From contig CAZCLJ010000180.1 in NCBI GenBank assembly GCA_964499465.1, forward strand, positions 1 to 9,674: a stretch of 9,674 bases of DNA. The letters run 5' to 3'. The position numbers and the translations under genes were made by a program. How positions within the stretch are numbered: position 1 is the stretch's first letter; each line of letters opens with the position of its first letter. Under the pieces are notes generated by a model. It saw nothing but the letters and a program-made list of their open reading frames with translations, was not told the origin of the DNA and did not search any database. Below, one piece after another: positions 7,001 to 9,674 of the stretch. The DNA comes from JAAYJM01 sp964499465 (GTDB lineage: Bacteria > Bacteroidota > Ignavibacteria > Kapaibacteriales > UBA2268).

Positions 7001-9525
7001 ACTTGGTTGTTGACCTAACAGTTACTCCTTCCAACTTAACATTTGGATTAGATATGAACTCCGAATATTATTGGAGAGTTAGAGCAACAAATCCATTCTC
7101 AATAAGCCCATGGTCTGAAGAATGGCAATTTACTACTGGTAACTTCTTTGTTATTGGTGATGGTACATTGACAAATACTACAACAAGCTATCCAGCTCCT
7201 TATGGTAACTGGTATTGGGGTGCAAAACATCAAATCTTAGTTCTTGCTGATGAAATTCTTGCAGCAGGTGGAGTTGCCGGCGATTTAACTTCATTGTCAT
7301 TTAACATTGCTGCCCTTAATTCTACAGCTCCTCTTGTTAACTTTGAACTTCAATTAAAACAAACAACAGCTACAGCATTAACTGGCACTTGGGAAACTGA
7401 AGGATTTACTCAAGTCTATATTAATCCTTCTTATGTTTGTACTTTAGGTTGGAATACACATATGTTCATTGCTCCTTATGCATGGGATGGTGTATCTAAC
7501 ATTATTGTTGATGTATGCTTTAATAATTCATCTTATACGTCAAATCAAAGCACATATTATACAACAACTACATACAATTCAGTTCAATACGTAAGAAACG
7601 ATAACGCAACAGTTTGTACTGAACCTAATGCAGCTACTCTTTCTATGGACAGACCGAACATTATGTTTAGCGGCGGTCCAGGCGAAATACCACTTGACCC
7701 ACCAGATTTGATTTCACCTGAAGATGATGCTGTAAATCAGCCACTACTTACACAATTTAACTGGTCATCAGTTGAAGGTGGAGTTAACTACAGATTACAG
7801 GTTTCTTCAAATGATGCATTTACAGGTATTGTTGCTGATGAATTAACATCTAATACTACTTATACTTTAACAACTCCTCTTACACCTGAAACACAATACT
7901 GGTGGAGAGCAAGAGCATTATCAGAAACCGGTTACGGCGGCTATTGGTCTAATGTTTGGTCATTTACTACACGTCCAAACTTACCACCGGAATTCCTTGA
8001 TGTTGTTACCAATACTGGAAATGACGCCAATGTTATTGTTCCATCTGGTATTGCTCCTATGATAGGCGACCGTCCAATGATAAATGGTGATGCTATCGGC
8101 TTGTTCTATGAAAGAACACCGGGCGAATGGCATTGCGGTGGTTACGGAGTATGGAATGGAGCAAACTTAGGCATAACAGTTTACGGTGATAATGACCAAA
8201 CTCCTATTAAAGATGGATTTACTGTTGGCGAACCATATACATTCAGAGTCTGGGATTCTATGCTTGATATAATCTGGGGAGCAACAGCTACATTCGATGA
8301 AGGTCCTTCAGTTTATCAGGTTAATGGATTCTCCGTCCTTTCAGGATTATTTGTTCAGATTACAAACGAACAAAACATTTCTATTTCTGCCGGATGGAAT
8401 ATGATTTCAAGCTATATTGAACCTATTGACCCATTAGTTGAAAATATATTTGCTCCAGTTGTTTCATATATTAACATTATGAAAAACGGTATCGGACAAA
8501 TATATGCTCCTGCTTACACTATTAATCAGATTATTAACTGGAATCCAAACCATGGATATCTTATTAATATGACAACTCAAACATCAGTAGAAATGAACGG
8601 TTACAAGATTGTTCCTGAATCGCACCCAGTTCCATTAGTCGATGGTTGGAACCTTATTCCTTATTTAAGAGATAATCCTATGTCAGCTCCTTTTGCTCTT
8701 GCAGGTTTAGGAACTAATTTGGTTATTGCTAAAAATAATGAAGGCGGTGTTTACGTACCTGCTTGGGGTTTAAATACTCTCGGTTATATGGATGCTGGCT
8801 ACGGTTATTATATTTATGTAACTGCTGCTGATAATTTAATCTATCCTGCAAACACTGCTCGTAAAGCAACTGCAGGTGAAATTATCACTCCATTACCAAA
8901 ACATCTTATTCCTTCAATGAACAAAACAGGTAACTCTGCTACTTTATTGATTAGCATTGATGCTGAAAATGGTAGTGAAGTTGGTATTTATAATACTAAC
9001 GGAGAATTAATCGGTAGTGGCTATGTCCAAGATGCTGTTGTTGCTGCTAATATTTGGGGCGACAACTCTTATACTGATAATATTGACGGTGCGGTTGAAG
9101 GTGAAGTATTAACTGCCAAGCTGTACAATCCTACAACGAATTCATACAATAGCTTATTACTTTCTTCTATTGTTGAACTTAATAACAACTTAGAACTCAA
9201 TGCTATTTCTTATGTTGAAAATGCAATTTATTCTGCAAAAGGCAGCACAATTGCAGATGAAGTGTTTGGATTTAGCATTAATAATACTCCTAATCCAGTT
9301 TCTAACTCAACTACATTCGAATTCAGTTTACCAAATGATGGAAATGCTGAAATATTGATTTATACTATCAGAGGTGATGAAGTTGGTAGAATCAGATTAG
9401 ATGGCTATAGCGCCGGATTGCATTCAGTTGTCTTCAATACAGATAACTTATCAAATGGTAGCTATAACGTGGTATTACGCTCTGGTTCCAACAATGTGTC
9501 AACAATTATGATGATTGTTAAGTAA
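1018..9525 (+). CDS. Giant secreted multidomain Fn3/propeller protein with type IX sorting domain
   Basis: This 2835-residue protein begins with a Sec signal peptide (1-27, cleavage after VQA) and ends in a C-terminal domain (2754-2835) of the Por/type IX secretion class. It should therefore cross the inner membrane by Sec, the outer membrane by the type IX translocon, and be released or anchored at the surface. Between lie an N-terminal propeller-like region (28-268), eleven Fn3-like modules, two propeller-like A modules (462-687, 1252-1477), three B modules (880-1057, 1672-1849, 2043-2219) and a D1-G1-G2-D2 tail (2346-2705). Most of 462-2042 is two copies of a 792-residue unit. No protease, glycosidase or other catalytic motif is apparent. 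It is a single-gene unit: GGAGG upstream, terminator 17 bases downstream, no neighbour in the window. A surface adhesin, structural or binding role is inference; the ligand is unknown. The reading frame is intact. Confidence 0.95.
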   Translation: MNRLSKLSFSILSLLIVLFLGFNSVQAQDWELLWSYDVSTDAGVGQAGSETDGTYIYTTFWASGNFAKYDLDGNWIETFTVAGASGLRDLAYDGTYFYGSDAAGGGFIYEMDFTTQSLITTIPGSVDGVRSIAYDSDNDAFWCANWSTDLVRIDRYGTIGATITAATHGVVSIYGSAYDNISEGGPFLWLHSQGYETSASAIVQIELETGTQTGIWHDAVLDAGIDVVDPMAGGLFNSLDINPGYFVIGGLIQGTPNMFFAYSMGVAGEPPPLLSSPANNSNFVTTEPLFQWNGVPDALSYQIQVSEVSDFSTTVIDVNEINDLVYQTLPNVLEETTQYYWHVRANYAEGVVGAWSKKWKFITEGPIVPPFLVSPYNGETNVFSNAPLDWNSVIGAEWYQVQVATDEAFSDIVYDENNLINTDYIAGGLELNTPYWWRAMAHNAAVSSDWSEAWMFTTTSLSAVYGYNAYDASGELGEGPVTFSLDTPGEMILLQDQTGQQFLCGGAWANDIWYATVYSDNNFVSVNTATGERTLIGYTGRSFNGLSYDVTTNTMYATANDTEGCNLYTVDLATGVPTFIGGAANALFINLACDINGELYAVDITSDNLYHIDKMTGIAEVVGPLGYGANYAQSMEFDLINDICYWAGYTATGGLYTIDVETGAATWLADFPGGLELDGFAIPFTPPCLAFPQLVSPENEARAVNVSPEFDWLDVPEALTYTIQIATDYSFENIVYQEAGLANSSFTYTGELDELSMYWWRIKAWQSDECESYWSTKWWFVTDGDLPAPVLLTPPNEAAGVAPSPEFTWEGHIAASGYHFQLSTDADFLGIIIDESSLTEPKYTASGLSMNTQYWWRVEMFNYANTSPWSEVWTFTSGAFILIGDGTEYNTNTGFPTGYGNFYYGAKQQFLLRADEIYAAGGTPGFLMSLGFNVAVINSGTALQDYEILLKNTTENDMTGDWDMEEFTQVYFSDSYTPVEGWNIHNFVEPFFWDGGSNLLIEVCYNNTSWTYNESCYYTLYDFTATRYYQNDVTDVCSNPQWINTSTYRPNMQFSLEVPEILPPYLADPVNYALCVNTAPLFDWTDVEGATGYALQVATDPDFYDIVIDVPGLTESQYQVPAGTPLNELTQYYWRANATDGENISFWSQRWKFITEGDLPVPTLISPLSGSLDLAPAQFLNWEAIFGAVNYQVQVATDADFENLLFDNLVPNNQFLAIGLPLTTEIFWRVNAQNDCSTSPWSEVWNFTTGATPLVYGYAAINTVNYVMGPVTFALDNPGFLIQMADQQDLQFVAAGTWANDVWYGVEYGTYSFITLNTFTGERTVIGNVGFDATGLSWDVQTNTMYCLGYDGANTNLYTIDIATGNATLLGVVMPGILINLAASVDGELYSVSISDENFYLIDKYSAVPTLIGPTGFDANYAQDMEFEKVTNTCYWAGYTSTGGLYTIDIETGAGTLIGEFPDGMEMTGFAIPFTPACLDFPQLAAPENGILCVSTTPEFDWLDVVGALDYTIQIATDRSFTNIVYSAEDLTTSNFTLPIANQLDENSLYWWRVIAYGLDGCDSYWSSKWKFVTEGDLPAPITYTPPNGATGYITTPTFEWEGNIAAASYHLQVSNNPDFTGIFIDESGLTTTSFTTGGFALTTQYWWRVLMQNECSTSEWSEVSTFTTGSFVTIGTGTAFNANTTFPAPYGNWYGGCKHQILIRADELYDAGAVPGNLTSLAFEIAELYGTLLQDFYIAIKQTTENEITTTWDLLDWTLVYGPVDYQPVLGWNAHMFEEAFPWDGASNILLDICFNNMSYTRNESMYYTPTEFTSVRWFNSDNNATVCTNPTSASTSVNRPNMMFGLDISGIFPPTNLLPENDAMYVSETPLFDFTDVEDVISYGLIVSTDPTFTNIVIFEEGLAESQYQVPAGSPLLPLTTYYWKANATDGNATSPWSQRWSFATGGDLPAPYLIAPTNGASGIPSTVPFDWTDVFGSAEYQIQVAIDPLFSNLVVDLTVTPSNLTFGLDMNSEYYWRVRATNPFSISPWSEEWQFTTGNFFVIGDGTLTNTTTSYPAPYGNWYWGAKHQILVLADEILAAGGVAGDLTSLSFNIAALNSTAPLVNFELQLKQTTATALTGTWETEGFTQVYINPSYVCTLGWNTHMFIAPYAWDGVSNIIVDVCFNNSSYTSNQSTYYTTTTYNSVQYVRNDNATVCTEPNAATLSMDRPNIMFSGGPGEIPLDPPDLISPEDDAVNQPLLTQFNWSSVEGGVNYRLQVSSNDAFTGIVADELTSNTTYTLTTPLTPETQYWWRARALSETGYGGYWSNVWSFTTRPNLPPEFLDVVTNTGNDANVIVPSGIAPMIGDRPMINGDAIGLFYERTPGEWHCGGYGVWNGANLGITVYGDNDQTPIKDGFTVGEPYTFRVWDSMLDIIWGATATFDEGPSVYQVNGFSVLSGLFVQITNEQNISISAGWNMISSYIEPIDPLVENIFAPVVSYINIMKNGIGQIYAPAYTINQIINWNPNHGYLINMTTQTSVEMNGYKIVPESHPVPLVDGWNLIPYLRDNPMSAPFALAGLGTNLVIAKNNEGGVYVPAWGLNTLGYMDAGYGYYIYVTAADNLIYPANTARKATAGEIITPLPKHLIPSMNKTGNSATLLISIDAENGSEVGIYNTNGELIGSGYVQDAVVAANIWGDNSYTDNIDGAVEGEVLTAKLYNPTTNSYNSLLLSSIVELNNNLELNAISYVENAIYSAKGSTIADEVFGFSINNTPNPVSNSTTFEFSLPNDGNAEILIYTIRGDEVGRIRLDGYSAGLHSVVFNTDNLSNGSYNVVLRSGSNNVSTIMMIVK
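1099..1821 (+). other. N-terminal propeller-like region (residues 28-268)
   Basis: Short strand-like repeats suggest beta-propeller blades: LRDLAYDGTYFYGSD, VRSIAYDSDNDAFWCAN, YGSAYDN...FLWLHSQG, NSLDINPGYFVIGG. Each has an 'aYDg..fy' strand followed by a statement-like turn (YDLDGNWIETF, IDRYGTIGATI, IELETGTQTGI). Modules of this kind often precede Fn3 domains in secreted FCB proteins. It is not a close copy of the A modules and appears once. The fold is inferred from the strand pattern only, and no ligand site is seen. Confidence 0.6.
1825..2391 (+). other. Fn3-like modules F1 and F2 (residues 270-364, 369-458)
   Basis: These are two about 90-residue beta-sandwich modules in tandem. Shared landmarks are a proline-rich start (PPPLLSSP; PPFLVSP), a middle strand (YQIQVSEVSDF; YQVQVATDEAF), an aromatic strand (QYYWHVRA; PYWWRAMA) and a closing strand (WSKKWKFIT; WSEAWMFTT). 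The same landmarks recur in all eleven copies. The class fits fibronectin III or a related Ig-like fold. They join the N-terminal propeller to A1 and probably act as spacers or binding surfaces. Confidence 0.8.
2401..3078 (+). other. A1: propeller-like module (residues 462-687)
   Basis: The module opens SAVYGYNAYD and contains recurring blade-like statements: VSVNTATGERTLIG, LYTVDLATGVPTFIGG, LYHIDKMTGIAEVVG, LYTIDVETGAATWLA. Each is followed by a strand such as GLSYDVTTNTMYATA, NLACDINGELYAVD or SMEFDLINDICYWAG. It closes with DGFAIPFTPPC. This is the 'sxDxaTGxxtxIG' pattern of four- to six-bladed propeller-type sequences. It is duplicated as A2. No catalytic residues are recognisable; a protein or glycan contact role would be inference. 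Confidence 0.7.
3088..3654 (+). other. Fn3-like modules F3 and F4 (residues 691-783, 788-879)
   Basis: F3 (FPQLVSPENEA ... YWWRIKA ... YWSTKWWFVT) and F4 (APVLLTPPNEA ... YWWRVEM ... PWSEVWTFTS) are joined by the linker TDGDLPAP. F3 carries a cysteine before its last strand (DECESYW), which is conserved in its partner F7 (GCDSYW). F4 lies directly against B1, as F8 does with B2 and F10 with B3. This odd/even pairing holds across the protein. Confidence 0.8.
3655..4188 (+). other. B1: beta-rich module (residues 880-1057)
   Basis: The module starts FILIGDGTEYN and ends YRPNMQFSLE. Landmarks shared with B2 and B3 are YGNFYYGAKQQ, LRADEIYAAGGTPG, SLGFNVA, GWNIHNF, WDGGSNLLIEVCYNN and DVCSNP. The WDG.SN strand followed by [ED][VI]C[YF]NN suggests a jelly-roll or lectin-like beta sandwich. 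Similar stretches occur, from memory, in other type IX-secreted proteins, but I cannot name a family with certainty. Two cysteines (in EVCYNN and DVCSNP) are conserved in all three copies and may form a disulfide; B1 has a further one in NESCYY. Confidence 0.65.
4204..4770 (+). other. Fn3-like modules F5 and F6 (residues 1063-1157, 1162-1251)
   Basis: F5 (PPYLADPVNYA ... SQYQVPAGTPL ... YYWRANATDG ... WSQRWKFIT) is closest to F9 and F6 (PTLISPLSGS ... FWRVNAQND ... PWSEVWNFTT) resembles the even-numbered modules. The linker is EGDLPVP. F5 and F9 share SQYQVPAG and ANATDG nearly word for word, consistent with their matching places in the two super-repeats. F6 leads into A2, whereas its positional partner F10 leads into B3. 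Confidence 0.8.
4771..5448 (+). other. A2: propeller-like module (residues 1252-1477)
   Basis: This is the second copy of A1. It has the same opening (LVYGYAAI), the same GPVTFALDNPG segment, blade statements (ITLNTFTGERTVIG, LYTIDIATGNATLLG, LYTIDIETGAGTLIG) and the close TGFAIPFTPAC. CYWAGYTSTGGLYTID is almost identical to A1's CYWAGYTATGGLYTID. The strong retention of this blade and the C-terminal strand against a more diverged middle suggests those parts are structurally constrained. Confidence 0.7.
5458..6030 (+). other. Fn3-like modules F7 and F8 (residues 1481-1575, 1580-1671)
   Basis: F7 (FPQLAAPENGI ... LYWWRVIA ... YWSSKWKFVT) matches F3, and F8 (APITYTPPNGA ... YWWRVLMQNE ... EWSEVSTFTT) matches F4. 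The linker is EGDLPAP. In F8 the usual second tryptophan of 'WSxxWxFT' is replaced by serine, the only copy of eleven where it is missing. F6 and F8 share a cysteine in DCSTS/ECSTS. Confidence 0.8.
6031..6564 (+). other. B2: beta-rich module (residues 1672-1849)
   Basis: This is the second B copy, exactly 792 residues after B1. Landmarks are FVTIGTGTAFN, PAPYGNWYGGCKHQ, IRADELYDAGAVPG, SLAFEIA, GWNAHMF, WDGASNILLDICFNN, TVCTNP and NRPNMMF. The conserved cysteine pair (DICFNN, TVCTNP) is present, with one extra cysteine in GGCKHQ. It is closer to B3 than to B1 by eye, including a 21-base identical DNA stretch (6082-6102 and 7195-7215). Confidence 0.65.
6580..7143 (+). other. Fn3-like modules F9 and F10 (residues 1855-1948, 1953-2042)
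   Basis: F9 (PPTNLLPEND ... SQYQVPAGSPL ... YYWKANATDG ... WSQRWSFAT) pairs with F5. F10 (APYLIAPTNGA ... YYWRVRATNP ... PWSEEWQFTT) belongs to the even type. The linker is GGDLPAP. F10 is directly followed by B3, so in its right-hand junction it behaves like F4 and F8 rather than like F6. This junction marks where the long repeat gives way to the short one. Confidence 0.8.
7144..7674 (+). other. B3: beta-rich module (residues 2043-2219)
   Basis: The third B copy lies 371 residues after B2. It keeps FFVIGDGTLTN, PAPYGNWYWGAKHQ, LADEILAAGGVAG, SLSFNIA, GWNTHMF, WDGVSNIIVDVCFNN, TVCTEP and DRPNIMF. Only the conserved cysteine pair and one extra (SYVCTLG) are present. Sequence around it (F10-B3-F11) parallels F8-B2-F9, so it likely arose by a partial duplication after or within the longer one. 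Confidence 0.65.
7696..7971 (+). other. Fn3-like module F11 (residues 2227-2318)
   Basis: This is the last Fn3-like copy and the only unpaired one. It starts PPDLISPEDDA, has YRLQVSSNDAF in the middle, then QYWWRARA and YWSNVWSFTT. Instead of the xGDLPAP linker it ends TTRPNLPPEF and runs into the C-terminal region. Its position after B3 matches F5 after B1 and F9 after B2. Confidence 0.8.
8053..8280 (+). other. D1 module (residues 2346-2421)
   Basis: Key segments are NGDAIGLFYE, GGYGVWNGANLGITVYGD, KDGFTVGEPYTFRVWD. The pattern 'GDxIGxF ... ITVYGDD ... KDGFxxGExxxFRxWD' is a recurring small beta module in secreted FCB proteins, to my knowledge without a settled function. A diverged second copy, D2, lies at residues 2640-2705, on the far side of the two G modules. 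Confidence 0.6.
8380..8850 (+). repeat. Tandem G modules G1 and G2 (residues 2455-2533, 2537-2611)
   Basis: These are two about 80-residue repeats whose GWN motifs are 84 residues apart (2459 and 2543). G1 reads GWNMISSYIEP ... NIMKNGIGQIYAPAYTIN ... GYLINM and G2 reads GWNLIPYLRDN ... VIAKNNEGGVYVPAWGLN ... GYYIYV. The same GWNxIS / IxKNxxGxxYxP / WNxxxGYxI pattern is common just before type IX sorting domains in Ignavibacteria-like proteins, from memory. Function is not known to me. Confidence 0.7.
8935..9132 (+). other. D2 module (residues 2640-2705)
   Basis: SEVGIYNTNGELIGSGYV, ANIWGDNSYTDNIDGA and EGEVLTAKLYN align in order with D1's GDAIGLFYE, ITVYGDNDQTPIKDGF and GEPYTFRVWD. The module follows G2 and is separated from the sorting domain by about 50 residues. 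D1 and D2 therefore bracket the G pair, suggesting either nested insertion of G1-G2 between two D copies or a fixed D-G-G-D unit. Confidence 0.55.
9277..9522 (+). other. Type IX secretion C-terminal sorting domain (residues 2754-2835)
   Basis: The last 82 residues follow the Por-secretion tail pattern: NTPNPVSNSTTFEFSLP, then EILIYTIRGDEVGRI, then GLHSVVFNTDNLSNGSYNVVLRSG, and a final strand STIMMIVK ending in lysine. Relatives read 'NxPNPxxxxTxIxFxLP...V.I.i.G.ev......G.h...fd...L.sG.Y...l..g......kmiv.k'. It targets the protein to the type IX translocon and is normally removed on secretion. Confidence 0.93.
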
Positions 9526-9542
9526 GTTATAGCTTAAACTAT

Positions 9543-9582
9543 AAAAAGTCTGACATTTGCAAAAGTGTCAGACTTTTTTTTT
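9543..9582. terminator. Intrinsic terminator of the giant gene
   Basis: AAAAAGTCTGACA (9543-9555) and TGTCAGACTTTTT (9566-9578) are perfect 13-base inverted repeats. Three further pairs (one a wobble) extend the stem and leave GCAA (9559-9562), a GNRA-type tetraloop. A run of nine T follows (9574-9582). The left arm starts with five A, so the structure could also stop transcription from the other strand. It begins 17 bases after the TAA stop. Confidence 0.93.
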
Positions 9583-9619
9583 GAAATTTCATACCAAGTT
9601 GCATTCAAAGATTCATTTA

Positions 9620-9674
9620 ATACCAAACCGCTAACTAATAGTGCAAAATCATAATGTCATTTCGAACCCCCAGA
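9620..9674 (+). repeat. Right copy of the gene-flanking inverted repeat (cut by window edge)
   Basis: CCAAACCGCTAAC (9623-9635) and TGTCATT (9655-9661) are the reverse complement of the arrangement at 215-252, with a 19- versus 18-base spacer. After the heptamer the sequence TTCGAACCCCCAGA resembles the start of a related intergenic palindrome and runs off the window. The orientation is opposite to the left copy, so the two face each other across the gene. Confidence 0.7.

Larger units (their letters stand above)
4771..7143 (+). repeat. Super-repeat unit 2: A2-F7-F8-B2-F9-F10
   Basis: Residues 1252-2042 repeat the A-F-F-B-F-F order of unit 1. Some DNA words remain nearly unchanged, for example TGGCTTTGCTATTCC at 3051 and again at 5421 (offset 2370), and TATTGGGCTGGTTA near the end of both A modules. 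The unit is followed not by a third A but by B3-F11, which repeats the F8-B2-F9 segment at a shorter period. Confidence 0.88.

Noticed and set aside
1018..9525. Enzymatic role (protease, glycosidase or peptidase cargo of type IX secretion)
   Set aside because: I scanned the modules for catalytic motifs and saw none; every segment fits a repeat, propeller-like or beta-sandwich pattern.

Overview
This window is one very large secreted-protein gene (1018-9525, + strand, 2835 codons) between two repeat-rich intergenic stretches. The protein has a Sec signal peptide, many fibronectin-III-like and propeller-like modules, and a C-terminal domain of the type IX secretion (Por) sorting type. That places the organism in the Bacteroidota/Ignavibacteriota/Chlorobiota (FCB) group. 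A clear GGAGG ribosome binding site and an AT-rich genome with 'TGTCATTC...GAATCTCA' intergenic repeats lean towards the Ignavibacteria/Kapabacteria side. This is inference from sequence style, not a phylogenetic result.

Layout. Positions 1-356 are non-coding and hold short palindromic elements bounded by TGTCATT/AATGACA, followed by a heptamer-phased hairpin (294-356). Positions 357-1017 are extremely AT-rich (about 14% G+C by hand count over 481-960) with no credible gene; the last 110 bases carry a weak promoter candidate, a small stem-loop and a strong Shine-Dalgarno site. The giant CDS follows. A strong intrinsic terminator sits 17 bases after the stop (9543-9582). The right edge (9620-9674) is an inverted, truncated copy of the repeat seen at 215-255.

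Protein architecture (residues): signal peptide 1-27; N-terminal propeller-like region 28-268; Fn3-like modules F1-F2; propeller-like module A1; F3-F4; beta-rich module B1; F5-F6; A2; F7-F8; B2; F9-F10; B3; F11; then a C-terminal set D1-G1-G2-D2 and the sorting domain 2754-2835. The block A-F-F-B-F-F is a super-repeat with a period of about 792 residues (2376 bases), present twice. A shorter nested repeat F-B-F (about 371 residues) adds a third B. I see no catalytic motif. A cell-surface or extracellular adhesive/structural role is the most reasonable guess, but the ligand is unknown.

I found no RNA gene, CRISPR array, transposase, phage gene, defence system or second protein gene. The points most worth following up are the nested super-repeat, the B module, the interleaved C-terminal D-G-G-D arrangement, and the inverted copies of one intergenic element on both sides of the gene.
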